64,000 bases of DNA from CAMCTV01 sp964420985. GTDB taxonomy: Bacteria; Bacteroidota; Bacteroidia; Flavobacteriales_D; Sanyastnellaceae. Numbering within the stretch: position 1 is the first letter of the stretch; every line of letters starts with the position of its first letter. The position numbers were made by a program, and so were the translations under genes. Location of the stretch: positions 1-64,000 of the forward strand of contig CAYQUT010000003.1 in the NCBI GenBank assembly GCA_964420985.1. The letters are read 5' to 3'. The notes under the pieces are model-generated. The model did no database searches. It saw only the letters and a program-made list of their open reading frames with translations, and was not told where the DNA came from. Positions 1 to 9,700 of the stretch are shown one piece after another.

Positions 1-12
1 CTCTCGCTACCA
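1..12 (+). tRNA. 3' end of a tRNA gene (partial; attL side)
   Basis: The window opens with CTCTCGCTACCA. It reads as the last T-stem base, a 7-base acceptor 3' strand (TCTCGCT), discriminator A and an encoded CCA, followed directly by a terminator hairpin. The same ten bases end the tRNA-like remnant at 15063-15136, whose anticodon is CAT, so a Met-type tRNA is inferred. The rest of the gene lies upstream of the window and cannot be checked here. Confidence 0.5.
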
Positions 13-26
13 AAGTTTAAACTCAG

Positions 27-52
27 AACCCCATATTTTATGGGGTTTTTTG
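27..52 (+). terminator. Rho-independent terminator after the tRNA
   Basis: A perfect 9-bp stem, AACCCCATA (27-35) with TATGGGGTT (39-47), closes a 3-base loop and runs into a T tract to base 51. It lies 15 bases after the tRNA CCA and should terminate the tRNA transcript ahead of the integrase. Confidence 0.75.
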
Positions 53-129
53 TTGGTATACGTATGAGTTTCTCTTGGTGAGCGTGATGATGAAAATGAG
101 GAGATTTTGGGGGTGGTTTGAGGTGAGTA

Positions 130-150
130 CCTGCAAATTACATGTACATG
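130..150 (+). repeat. Arm-site-like repeat, left copy
   Basis: TGCAAATTACATGTACATG lies at 132-150. It is a variant of a sequence found again at 15015-15033 and 15275-15293, in which TGCAAAT is directly repeated 11 bases apart. It sits between the tRNA end and the integrase, where tyrosine integrases commonly have arm-type binding sites. That role is inferred from position and repetition. Confidence 0.5.
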
Positions 151-184
151 ATTTAGCATGTGTCTGTCATAATACTTCATTATT

Positions 185-1411
185 ATGGCGAGTATAAAAC
201 TGTCATTAGACACAAGGAGACATAGACAATCAGGTAAATATCCCATTGTACTATCACTCTCACATAAAAGTAAATGTCTGACCATCTCCACTGGAGTCCA
301 AACATTAGAAAAGAACTTTGACACCATTAAGTGCACCATTATAGGTAATAAAGCACTGAATGAGCAGGTGCAGAAGATCTTGTCACACTACCAAAACAGA
401 TTGCAGGACTTTCTTCTGAAACGTGCCGGAGAGTTCACGGTGAAAGAACTCAGAGACTACCTGATACAGAAAGAGAAACAAGATCACACCATCCGTTCAT
501 TCTGGTTAGATGAAATAGCAAGACTCAAATCTTGTCACCGTTTAGGAGGTGCGGATGTCTACCAGATGTCCTTGAATGTTTTGCAGCTGGTGATGAATGT
601 TGATCAACCCTTTAACATGATGAATACAAAGTCATTATTCAGCATAGAAGAAAAGTTATCGCTGAGAGGTATGAAGGTAAACAGTATTGGTGTGTACATG
701 AGAACTTTGAAAGCACTGTGTAACAAAGCCATCAAACATGAGATAGTAGATTATGCATGGTATCCATTCCGCAGTTTCAAAATCAGGAAAGAGAAAACCA
801 CACCGCGTGTATTGACACAAGAAGAAATCAAATCCTACTTTGGGTTAAATCTCCCACGTGCACACAAGCATTACAGAACATGGTGTATAGGTAAAATACT
901 GTTCTTGTTGAGAGGAATCAATATCAGAGATCTCATGTTACTATCACCTCAGAACATCAAAGCAGATAGAATCATCTATAAGAGAGCAAAGACGGGAAAA
1001 CTCTACAGTATCAAACTGCTACCCGAGATACAACGCATCTTTGAAGAACTGAGTGACACACATACTCTCATCGGTTGGCTCTCCCCTACTGAAATAAACA
1101 CCAGTAATAGAAAAATAGCAGTGTACAGACAGCGGTCAAAAGTGCTCAATAATCACCTGCATCAAATTGGTAGAATGATTGGTACACAAGAAGAACTGTC
1201 CACCTATGTATTCCGATATACGTATGCGAATGTTGCGAAACAACTTGGATATAGCAAAGATCTCATCGCGGAAGCACTCGGACATGAGTATGGAAATAAA
1301 GTCACCGGAATTTATCTCGAACAGTTTGACCAAGAAGTCATTGATCAGATGAACCAGTGTATAGCAGACAAAGTGTGTAATCATACTACCCCTCTACAAG
1401 TAGCAGTTTAA
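185..1411 (+). CDS. Tyrosine recombinase/integrase
   Basis: Site-specific integrase of the island, 408 aa. The N-terminus (about 1-90) looks like the Bacteroidota arm-DNA-binding domain, followed by a SAM-like core-binding domain (about 100-210) and the catalytic domain. Catalytic residues visible are Arg243 (in LLRGINIRDL), Arg344 (in VFRYTYA), His367 (in LGHEYG) and the nucleophile Tyr377 (in GIYLEQF). The usual HxxR histidine is replaced, as is common in this group, and Tyr follows the Arg. The gene lies right beside the tRNA end, reads inward and looks intact. It should catalyse integration and excision at the tRNA. No excisionase is recognisable. The start is the ATG at 185; the gene ends at a strong bidirectional hairpin. 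Confidence 0.93.
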   Translation: MASIKLSLDTRRHRQSGKYPIVLSLSHKSKCLTISTGVQTLEKNFDTIKCTIIGNKALNEQVQKILSHYQNRLQDFLLKRAGEFTVKELRDYLIQKEKQDHTIRSFWLDEIARLKSCHRLGGADVYQMSLNVLQLVMNVDQPFNMMNTKSLFSIEEKLSLRGMKVNSIGVYMRTLKALCNKAIKHEIVDYAWYPFRSFKIRKEKTTPRVLTQEEIKSYFGLNLPRAHKHYRTWCIGKILFLLRGINIRDLMLLSPQNIKADRIIYKRAKTGKLYSIKLLPEIQRIFEELSDTHTLIGWLSPTEINTSNRKIAVYRQRSKVLNNHLHQIGRMIGTQEELSTYVFRYTYANVAKQLGYSKDLIAEALGHEYGNKVTGIYLEQFDQEVIDQMNQCIADKVCNHTTPLQVAV

Positions 1412-1460
1412 TCTTGTGAGGTTTAAAGCTCCTGTTGTAAGTACAGTAATATATAGCTAA

Positions 1461-1490
1461 AAACCCTAGAGATGAATCTAGGGTTTTATT
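1461..1490. terminator. Bidirectional terminator between integrase and the convergent gene
   Basis: A perfect 10-bp inverted repeat, AAACCCTAGA (1461-1470) with TCTAGGGTTT (1477-1486), has a 6-base loop and T-rich sequence on the plus side and A-rich sequence on the other. It lies between the convergent ends of the integrase and the minus-strand gene, whose stop codon (1478-1480) is inside the right arm. Confidence 0.8.
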
Positions 1491-1831
1491 TTACTCAATG
1501 TCCAAGTTAATATTGTACAGAGTTTAACTATCATGGTTAATATGCTATCCAGTTTTATTTTTCTCAATATTGACTTCAACACCTGAGAATACTGTATCAC
1601 AACATTTTTCTTTACACTTACCATTCCTTTTGCTGTTGGAAAAACCAAATAATCATTGTAGTTTGAACGTTCTATGTGTCTTTCCTTTTCTAAAAAATTC
1701 AATGCATCTTCAAGCTCTTGTAGGTGTTCAAAATCTGACAATTGTCCCTGCTCAAAGTACCATTCAAAATCAATAGGTTTATCAACACTTTTGAAGTATT
1801 GATTCATTAACTTAATGTATTTTTTCTTCAT
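1478..1831 (-). CDS. Small winged-helix-like hypothetical protein
   Basis: 117 aa when started at the ATG at 1831, which begins MKKKYIKLMNQYFKS. This start is supported by a TAnnTTTG box five bases upstream; a longer frame back to 1891 is possible but has no such signal. Residues about 20-75 show a helix-helix pattern followed by YLVFPTAKGM, which resembles the recognition helix and wing of a winged-helix fold. The C-terminus is hydrophobic and basic. No family is recognised. It sits tail to tail with the integrase, where island regulators or excision factors are often found, but it shows no clear excisionase signature. Confidence 0.6.
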   Translation of the reverse strand: MKKKYIKLMNQYFKSVDKPIDFEWYFEQGQLSDFEHLQELEDALNFLEKERHIERSNYNDYLVFPTAKGMVSVKKNVVIQYSQVLKSILRKIKLDSILTMIVKLCTILTWTLSKIKP

Positions 1832-1836
1832 AAAAA

Positions 1837-1844
1837 CAAAACTA
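1837..1844 (-). promoter_or_regulatory. TAnnTTTG promoter box, 5 bases before the start at 1831
   Basis: The minus strand reads TAGTTTTG, then TTTTT, then the ATG at 1831. This matches the Bacteroidota -7 element and would give an essentially leaderless mRNA. Confidence 0.5.
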
Positions 1845-2155
1845 CCTCTAATAACAGCGCTATACAAATACAGCATTCTTCTATAAAGCACATTCAGATA
1901 AAAATATTTTTTAATCTCCCAATCTTTACAAGGTTTTTAAAAAAAATTTCTGTTTATAAATACTCTCTAATGTTGAAAGATTCTGGTGTACTAAAAAACA
2001 AAACACATCGAAACATCAAACTTTAGGTTTCTCCTTATATTTACCTCTATAAAATCATTAGTATAATCAAACATTAAAATGACTCAGGAATCAAACTGCA
2101 ACTCTAACAGAACGCAATCAACATTGTAAAAATTAAAAAAATAAATTCAGTAAAA

Positions 2156-3226
2156 ATGATTTTCCCATTTATCCAATACCCAGATTCATACAAGCGCATT
2201 TTGACAAGCACACCTAAACTACCTGAGTCCCCAATTAAACCAATAAGACCTATTGAACCAAGTGGTACTATAAAAAACGATGGAAACTTAGGTTGTAGTA
2301 TTGTCTTTTTAATTGGTTCTTTCATCCTTCTATTTTATGGATTCTCAAACACAAAAGTCCTATTACCTGCTATTGGTCTGGTTATTCTTTCATTATTTTT
2401 TATCATGACTTCCTCCTCAGACAATAAAGCTGCAGAAGAAAAACTATATAAGCAAAAACAAGATTATCCTGGTCTGTTGAAGCGATATAATATCGATACC
2501 GCAACTTATGATCAGAAGTTAAAAGCTCATGAATTGGATTGCATGCTAATGACTTCCCCTGCATATATTGAGGACTTCAGAATCAAGCTTTTTAAAACTA
2601 ATTTCTCGGTATTAAAGTTCCCTGAAAATGCAGATCGAGAAGTAAAGCAAGGAGTTACAGAATCCTTTTTTCAAAATTACCTTCAAAAGTATTTTAGTAA
2701 CCAATTACTAATAAATCAAATGATTAAGACAACCAAAGGAACTTTCTTTCCTGACTTCGTTGTACATGACAAAATAAATAACTTATTCATAGATATAGAG
2801 ATTGATGAACCCTATGTTGGATCAACAGGTGACCCTATTCACTATGACATCTCCTCAGATAAAAGAAGAAACCAAATATTCTCCGAGCAGAATTGGGTAG
2901 TCGTCAGATTTTCAGAAGAACAAATCATAAAACAGCCCAATGAATGCTGTCTATTAATTAGAGACGTTTTAAACCATTTCCCCAAACTACAATTGATAGA
3001 AAGTAATCAAGGACTTGTAACACCAATGAATGTTTGGTCATATACAGAAGCTGGAAGAATGGCATTTAAAAAATACAGACATAGTTATTTACCCATTGAC
3101 CTAAAGAACAAGCTGAATACAGAAACATTTGAGGAAAGTAACATTATTTTTGATGACGTAATTCAGGACTGGATGATACGCGCCCCATCTGAGGAGTATT
3201 CAGACGACGATGACCTTCCGTTTTAA
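2156..3226 (+). CDS. Membrane-anchored PD-(D/E)XK-like (DUF559/Vsr-like) nuclease candidate
   Basis: 356 aa, no confident family. A proline-rich N-terminus (about 20-42) precedes two adjacent hydrophobic segments (about 46-66 and 68-85). A charged helical region and a C-terminal domain (about 165-285) follow. That domain has the order seen in DUF559/Vsr-like endonucleases: a Glu in VTESFF, FFPDF, then FIDIEIDEPY, and later RRNQIFSEQNWVVVRFSEEQI, which is the typical closing helix-strand. The lysine of a classical (D/E)xK is not evident, as the motif reads E-I-D-E, so activity is uncertain. It lies 105 bases upstream of hsdM on the same strand, with a separate promoter-like box between them, which suggests an independent defence accessory. 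The protein end, EYSDDDDLPF, is very acidic. Confidence 0.68.
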   Translation: MIFPFIQYPDSYKRILTSTPKLPESPIKPIRPIEPSGTIKNDGNLGCSIVFLIGSFILLFYGFSNTKVLLPAIGLVILSLFFIMTSSSDNKAAEEKLYKQKQDYPGLLKRYNIDTATYDQKLKAHELDCMLMTSPAYIEDFRIKLFKTNFSVLKFPENADREVKQGVTESFFQNYLQKYFSNQLLINQMIKTTKGTFFPDFVVHDKINNLFIDIEIDEPYVGSTGDPIHYDISSDKRRNQIFSEQNWVVVRFSEEQIIKQPNECCLLIRDVLNHFPKLQLIESNQGLVTPMNVWSYTEAGRMAFKKYRHSYLPIDLKNKLNTETFEESNIIFDDVIQDWMIRAPSEEYSDDDDLPF

Positions 3227-3274
3227 TTTGAAATTACAAAATATTACATCAAAAGAATAATCACATACAACAAC

Positions 3275-3282
3275 TAGTTTTG
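3275..3282 (+). promoter_or_regulatory. Candidate promoter of the hsd operon
   Basis: TAGTTTTG fits the TAnnTTTG -7 consensus and lies 49 bases before hsdM, in the only gap upstream of the operon. No good -33 TTG is visible, so the assignment is tentative. Confidence 0.4.
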
Positions 3283-3331
3283 TAATTTACACTACAACAT
3301 TTCAAGTATCACTAAACAGCTAAATATAACA

Positions 3332-4879
3332 ATGGCCAAAACAAAGAAAGAAAAACCTGCAGAAGAGAAACCATTTGAGCAAATGCTCTGGTCTGCTGCA
3401 GATAAGATGAGAAAGAACATTGATGCCGCTGAATACAAGCACTATGTATTGGGTCTGCTCTTCTTAAAGTATGTATCTGATGCATTTGAAGAGTTACATG
3501 CTAAGGTTGTCAATAAAGAAGGTGTTTATGCGGATGATGATCCAGAAGACAGAGATGTTTACAGCGCTGAGTACGTATTCTTTGTTCCCAAAAATGCACG
3601 GTGGTCTTACTTAGTCAGTAGAGCAAAACTTCCTACTATTGGTGAAGACATTGATACCGCTATGGATCTCATAGAGAAGGATAACCCCAAGTTAAAAGGT
3701 GTGCTTCCCAAACAGTTTGCTAGACCACAACTGGACAAAATGGTGCTCGGTGATTTGGTAGATCTCATCAACAACATTAATCTGGGTACACAAGCTGCTA
3801 AGATGAAAGACATGCTGGGTGTGGTGTATGAATATTTCCTTGGTCAGTTTGCTCTTGCAGAAGGTAGAAAAGGTGGTCAGTTCTATACTCCCAGATCTGT
3901 AGTACAGTTACTGATTGAAATGTTACAACCCAACAAGGGTAAAGTATATGACCCCTGTTGTGGTAGTGGTGGTATGTTTGTCATGAGTGAAAAGTTTGTG
4001 CTGCAACACCAAGGTAGAATTGATGATATCACCATCTACGGACAAGAGAGTAATCAGACTACATGGAGACTTGCGGTAATGAATCTTGCCATTAGAGGTA
4101 TAGATCCTGAACAAGTAAAATGGAACAGTGAAGGTAGTTTCTTGAAAGATGCACACCCAGACTTAAAAGCAGATTTCATCATTGCTAACCCACCCTTTAA
4201 CATCAGTGACTGGAGTGGTGAGTTATTGAGAAATGACGGTAGATGGAAATACGGCGCACCTCCAGTAGGTAATGCCAACTACGGATGGTTGCAACACATG
4301 ATCCATCACTTGACACCCAAAGGTAAAGCAGGTGTTGTCCTTAGTAAAGGAGCATTGACTACCAAACAGTCTGGTGAATATGAAATTAGAAAAGCCATGA
4401 TTGAAGATGGTGTGGTAGACTGTATTGTTAACCTACCCACCAAGTTGTTTTTAAATACACAGATCCCTGCATGCTTGTGGTTCTTGAATAGAGACAAGAA
4501 CAGGTTGAGAAAAGGAGAGATCTTGTTTATTGATGCTAGAAACCAAGGTCACCTCATCAATAGAAAAACACGTGAGTTCACAGATGAAGACATTGCTTCT
4601 GTATCAGACACCTATCACCACTGGTTGAACAGCAGAGATGCCTACCAAGATGTTCCTGGTTTCTGCAAGTCTGTTACTATCACGGAAGTTGCAGCCATGG
4701 ACTATGTACTTACCCCGGGGAGATACATTGGTTTACCAGATGAAGAAGATGATTTTAATTTCTCTGAAAAGTTTGCTACCCTGCAAGCTGAGTTAGAGAA
4801 ACAGATGCAAGAGGAAGTTACACTGAATGAAAGAATACGTTTAAACCTAGCAAGTTTAAAGGAGGTTGGTGATGAGTGA
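3332..4879 (+). CDS. hsdM: Type I restriction-modification, methyltransferase subunit HsdM
   Basis: 515 aa, the usual length for HsdM. It transfers a methyl group from S-adenosylmethionine to adenine N6 in the sequence chosen by HsdS. The N-terminal helical domain opens with the typical EQMLWSAADKMRKNIDAAEYKH. The SAM-binding motif I, DPCCGSGGMF, is at about residues 206-215, and the catalytic NPPF (motif IV, IIANPPFN) is at about 284-291. Both are intact, so the enzyme should be active. It is the first gene of a tightly packed operon: the stop overlaps the hsdS start, and a strong AAAGGAGG at 4858-4864 serves the next gene. Confidence 0.96.
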   Translation: MAKTKKEKPAEEKPFEQMLWSAADKMRKNIDAAEYKHYVLGLLFLKYVSDAFEELHAKVVNKEGVYADDDPEDRDVYSAEYVFFVPKNARWSYLVSRAKLPTIGEDIDTAMDLIEKDNPKLKGVLPKQFARPQLDKMVLGDLVDLINNINLGTQAAKMKDMLGVVYEYFLGQFALAEGRKGGQFYTPRSVVQLLIEMLQPNKGKVYDPCCGSGGMFVMSEKFVLQHQGRIDDITIYGQESNQTTWRLAVMNLAIRGIDPEQVKWNSEGSFLKDAHPDLKADFIIANPPFNISDWSGELLRNDGRWKYGAPPVGNANYGWLQHMIHHLTPKGKAGVVLSKGALTTKQSGEYEIRKAMIEDGVVDCIVNLPTKLFLNTQIPACLWFLNRDKNRLRKGEILFIDARNQGHLINRKTREFTDEDIASVSDTYHHWLNSRDAYQDVPGFCKSVTITEVAAMDYVLTPGRYIGLPDEEDDFNFSEKFATLQAELEKQMQEEVTLNERIRLNLASLKEVGDE

Positions 4880-6116
4880 TTGGAAAAAAGAAAAACTAGG
4901 TAAGTACATAAAAATAAAACATGGATTTGCATTTCCAGGTTCAGGAATTACCCAAGAAGAAACCACATACATTCTTGTAACACCCGGTAATTTTAACATC
5001 GGAGGTGGTTTTAAATTTGATAAGTTTAAATATTTCAATGGCACAGTTCCCGAAGATTACATCTTTCAAGGTAGTGAAATAATTGTTACCATGACAGACT
5101 TAAGCCAAGAGACTGACACACTAGGATTTTCAGCTAAAGTTCCTCATTCTTCTAAGAAAAAGTATTTACACAATCAACGAGTAGGACTAGTGAACTTTCT
5201 TAACAATGAACTACACCCAGATTATTGTTATTGGCTAATGAGAACTAGAGACTATCAGGAGAGCATTGTAAATAGTGCTAGCGGAACTTCAATCATGCAT
5301 ACCTCACCTGACAGAATTGCGAATTATGACGCATTAATTCCCCCTCTCCCGGAACAACAAGCTATTGCTGAAGTGTTATCCAGTCTTGATGATAAGATAG
5401 ATCTCCTACACCGCAACAACAAGACCTTAGAGGAGATGGCGGAGACTTTGTTTAGACAGTGGTTTGTATCATGTGAAAATTTAGAAACCTCTAAAATGAT
5501 GAAAATAGAAGAGGTAGCAGAGTTTCAAAATGGATATTCTTTTAAAAGTTCAGAGTTTGTTGATGAAGGACCTGATACCATTGAGGTGATGAAAATGGGG
5601 CATATTTCTCCTGAAGGAGGTTTGAGATCATCCCCAAAAAAAGATTTCGTAAAAAAAACTAACAAGCTTAGCAAATGGACATTGAATAAAAGAGACATAG
5701 TGCTATGTATGACTGACATGAAAGACAATGTAGTAGTTTTGGGAGTACCCGCTTTAGTGGACATGGATAATAAGTATGTCTTAAACCAAAGAGTTGGGAG
5801 GATATTTCTGAAACCTGATAGTCCGATATTAAATATTCTAATTTTGTTCATGCAAATGCGAGAAAGCTCTTTTATTCATGAACTTCAAGCTAAAGGAAAC
5901 TCAGGAGTACAAGTAAACTTAGGAACAGATACAATAAGAGAATCTCAAATTTTAGTTCCTGATTCTAAACAGCAAAATAACATCTTACCGCATCTTCAGA
6001 GTCTAACTAATAAGCTTGAGTTAAACAAAGTTCAAATCTCACAATTGGAGAAAATAAGAGACACCCTTCTACCAAAACTCATGTCAGGACAAGTAAGAGT
6101 TAAAATAGATAAATGA
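4872..6116 (+). CDS. hsdS: Type I restriction-modification, specificity subunit HsdS
   Basis: 414 aa. It sets the bipartite DNA target of the complex. Two target-recognition domains (about 1-150 and 205-350) are each followed by a conserved helical spacer: PLPEQQAIAEVLSSLDDKID at about 157-177, then a C-terminal copy with QLEKIRDTLLPKLMSGQV. This is the standard TRD1-CR-TRD2-CR layout. The ATG at 4872 is preferred because AAAGGAGG ends seven bases before it; the frame also extends to a TTG at 4866. It overlaps the hsdM stop and ends in ATGA with the next gene, so translation is probably coupled. No repeats or recombinase suggesting phase variation are visible. Confidence 0.93.
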   Translation: MSDWKKEKLGKYIKIKHGFAFPGSGITQEETTYILVTPGNFNIGGGFKFDKFKYFNGTVPEDYIFQGSEIIVTMTDLSQETDTLGFSAKVPHSSKKKYLHNQRVGLVNFLNNELHPDYCYWLMRTRDYQESIVNSASGTSIMHTSPDRIANYDALIPPLPEQQAIAEVLSSLDDKIDLLHRNNKTLEEMAETLFRQWFVSCENLETSKMMKIEEVAEFQNGYSFKSSEFVDEGPDTIEVMKMGHISPEGGLRSSPKKDFVKKTNKLSKWTLNKRDIVLCMTDMKDNVVVLGVPALVDMDNKYVLNQRVGRIFLKPDSPILNILILFMQMRESSFIHELQAKGNSGVQVNLGTDTIRESQILVPDSKQQNNILPHLQSLTNKLELNKVQISQLEKIRDTLLPKLMSGQVRVKIDK

Positions 6117-6700
6117 ATTCCGGCTCTCCATATATAACTCTTGGGTACAACTTTCTTCAGTTGTCTATTAACGCAATTGATGAAATGGAAAAACAAGGTA
6201 ATCATGTAGCAATAATTACAAGTGGAGCAAGCGATGATGATGAATCTTGGGATAACTATCACGAGAAGACGAGGTGGAATGATAACAACATTGCTTTACC
6301 AGTACTATTTAATTTTTATCATGGAATTGAACTTATACTGAAAGGTCTAATACTCATATGTGAAGGAGATCTACCTAATACAGGAAAGCACAGTTTACCA
6401 AAATTATTAAGTTGTTTGGAGCAAAGTAAATTTCCTCCTAGTGAAACTCTACTATCTTTTTTTAATAAGATATTACAGTTTGACCCTAACAGTTTCTTTG
6501 AGACAAACCATAAAAACTTAAGTGTATACAATGAATTATTAAGGTATCCAGAACTACAAAATAATACTCAGGTTCATAAATCATGTTTGCAAGGTCAAGA
6601 GGAGTTAGGATTAAAAAACTTCATACATATTAGAGATTTTGCAACAGGGGTAAAAGAGAATATTATTCTCTGGAATAAAACCAAAAACCTAAATCAATGA
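6113..6700 (+). CDS. HEPN-like accessory protein inside the type I RM operon
   Basis: 195 aa, not a standard Hsd subunit. The central part, LPVLFNFYHGIELILKGLIL followed by GKHSLPKLL (about 62-105), has the look of HEPN-type helical bundles, in which a long helix carries a polar face and a KH-S/D-L motif follows. A canonical catalytic Rx4-6H is not evident, so it may be a non-catalytic or divergent member. The ATG overlaps the hsdS stop (ATGA) and its own stop overlaps the hsdR start (ATGA), so it is translationally coupled on both sides and is very likely made with the RM complex. The role is unknown; a toxin-like sensor, or a modulator of restriction, is a reasonable inference. Confidence 0.72.
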   Translation: MNSGSPYITLGYNFLQLSINAIDEMEKQGNHVAIITSGASDDDESWDNYHEKTRWNDNNIALPVLFNFYHGIELILKGLILICEGDLPNTGKHSLPKLLSCLEQSKFPPSETLLSFFNKILQFDPNSFFETNHKNLSVYNELLRYPELQNNTQVHKSCLQGQEELGLKNFIHIRDFATGVKENIILWNKTKNLNQ

Positions 6701-9700
6701 CCAAGATATTTGAAGATGATATAGAGCAATGGATGGTAGAAAAACTAGAGCAAGCTGGTTTTAACTATATCAATCCTGAGTTGTTGGACCCTGATCAAAA
6801 CAGTGATCTTAGAACAACTTATTCAGAGGTTGTCATAGAATCTCACCTCTCCTCTGCCATAGCAAGAATAAACCCTCATCTTCAATCTCAGGTTATTCCT
6901 TATGCCGTAAAAGAAGTTTTACGTGCAGCAAGCAACGGAGATCTGGTGCATGCTAACCAACAGTTTCATGTCTTGCTCACAGAAGGTGTTGATGTTACTT
7001 ATATAGACAAAGGTGAAGAACGCACGGTGAAAGCAAAATTGGTAGATGATCTTAACCCCAGTAATAACTTCTGGTGTGTTACCCATCAACTTACTATCAT
7101 AAAAAATGGTCAGCACAAAAGACCTGATGTTATTCTGTATCTAAATGGAATTCCAGTTGTCGTAGTAGAACTAAAAAACCCTACTGATGAGAATGCTACT
7201 TTGGAAAAAGCATACGAACAACTGAAGACCTACCACAACACCATTCCTTCTCTGTTTGTATACAACTGTTTAGAGATCATCTCTGATGGATTAGAAGCAA
7301 GAACTGGAACCATTACCAGTGATATATCTAGGTTCATGAGTTGGAAGACCGCAGATGGTAAAACAGAAGCATCTCTCAGATCCAATGAACTAGGTGTGAT
7401 GATGGAAGGCATGTTGGACACCCAGGTGCTCACAGACCTAATCTTAAACTTCATAGTTTTTGAGAGGTATCATCAGGAGGACTTAAAAACCAAAATCATC
7501 AAGACAGGTGTCATCAAGAAAATTGCAGCATATCATCAATACTATGCTGTTAAGAAAGCGGTAATAAGCGCACAAAAAGCGAGTGACATTGGTGGAAACA
7601 AAAAAGGTGGTGTTGTATGGCATACACAAGGTTCTGGTAAATCCTTGTCCATGGTATTCTTCTCAGGTTTGTTGGTGAAGACACTCAACAATCCTACTGT
7701 CATTATCATCACCGATAGAAATGATTTAGATGACCAATTATTTGAAACTTTCGCCAACTGTTCGCAGCTCCTGAGACAAGTACCTGTGCAAATAGACAGC
7801 AGAAGCAACTTAATAGAAGAGTTAAAAAACAGACAGTCTGGCGGTGTGTTCTTTACCACTATACAAAAATTCTTACCAGAAGAAAACAGCAACACATTTG
7901 ATCTGCTCTCTGAAAGAAGAAACATCATTGTTATAGCAGACGAAGCACACCGCACTCAGTATGGATTTGATGCTAAAATTAAATACATCAAAGATGAAGC
8001 AGGAAATGAAATCGGTACTGATCTGGGTTACGGTTTTGCAAAACACATGCATGATGCACTTCCTAATGCAACATTTGTAGGATTCACTGGCACACCTGTT
8101 TCGAGTGAAGACAAAAACACACAAGCTGTATTTGGTGAGTATGTAGATATATATGACATAGAACGTGCAGTGATTGATAAAGCTACTGTACCCATATACT
8201 ATGACAATAGGTTTGTAAAGTTAAAACTAGACACCTTCTATATAGATGATTTAGAATCCAAACTCAGTAAAGCTTCAGAAGGAATACCACAATACTTGGT
8301 TAAAAATGCAATAGAGAAAGCTACCCGTCAGGAAGCGATTGTTGGACACAAAGACCGTCTTGACATTGTAGCAAAAGATATTGTAAACCACTACGAGGAC
8401 AGAACAAAAACACAAAAAGGTAAAGCGCTGGTTGTATGTATGACCAGAAAGGTTGCTGTTTCTCTTTACAATACCATTATCTCTTTAAGACCCGAGTGGC
8501 ACAATGATGATGATGAAAAAGGATCGTTAAAAGTTATCATGACTGGAAGTTCATCTGATGAACAGTTTTTACAACCTCACATACGCAATAAAGAAAAAAG
8601 ATCACTCATCGCTAACCGCTTAAAAGATGAGGATGATCCACTACAAATGGTTATAGTAGTTGATATGTGGTTAACTGGTTTTGATGCACCTGTGCTCCAC
8701 ACCTTGTATCTGGATAAAGACATGAGTGGACACAATCTCATGCAAGCAATAGCACGTGTAAACAGAGTATTTAAAGACAAACCTGGAGGACTGATAGTTG
8801 ATTACGTTCCTGTTACGGGTCACCTCAAAGAAGCTCTTAAAACATATACAGAGAGTAAAGGAAAAGGAAACATCACCGTTGATATACACGAAGCCGCAAA
8901 TCTGATGTTGAGCAAACATGAGGTAGTACAACAGATGTATCACGGTTTTGATTATGCATTGTACTTTGCTGCTTCTACAGGAGAAAAGTTAGACTTGATA
9001 CTAGATGCAGAAGAACACATACTATCACTAGAAAACGGAAAAGAGAGATACTTGCGAGAAGTTACCGCATTGAGTAAAGCATACGCACTCGCTAAATCAG
9101 AACCAGAAGCACAAAACATCACACATGAGATTGCTTTCTTTCAAGCTGTAAGAGCTCGATTAGCGAAATATGACATACAAGTAACAGGACAGCAGAAGAA
9201 AGACTTTGAGAACACCGTTAAAAGCTTGGTAGAAGGAGCAGTAGCATCTGATGGTATAATCAACTTGCTCGATCAAGCAGGATTAGAGAAACCACAGATC
9301 AACATATTCAGTGAAGACTTCATGAATGACATCAGAAACATGAAGCAGAAGAATGTTGCCATAGAGTTACTAAAGAAGTTGCTGGCTGACCAGATCAAGC
9401 TCAGGTTTAAAAGGAATGCTGTTATAGATAGAAGCTTCTCCGAGAGACTTCAAGAAGCTATATATAGGTATAATAACAAAAGCATCACAGCGCTACAGAT
9501 GATAGAGGTGTTGCTGGAGATAACCAATGATGTCAATAAAGAAACTGCTAGAGGTAATGATCTAGGTTTAACGGAAACAGAGAAAGCTTTCTATGATGCA
9601 CTTACCTGTAACAAGTCTGCCATTGACCTGATGGGAGATGCTAAGCTAGTAGAAATAGCCAAGGAGTTGGTAAAGAGAGTCAAGAACAGCACTACTATAG

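Noticed and set aside
1892..2155. AT-rich gap of 264 bases upstream of the nuclease-like gene
   Set aside because: Looked for a small RNA, toxin-antitoxin pair or repeat; only a weak TATATTTA near 2035 was seen, too far from the start to call.
4866..4871. TTG start for hsdS at 4866
   Set aside because: The ATG at 4872 is well placed after AAAGGAGG; the TTG lies too close to that site.
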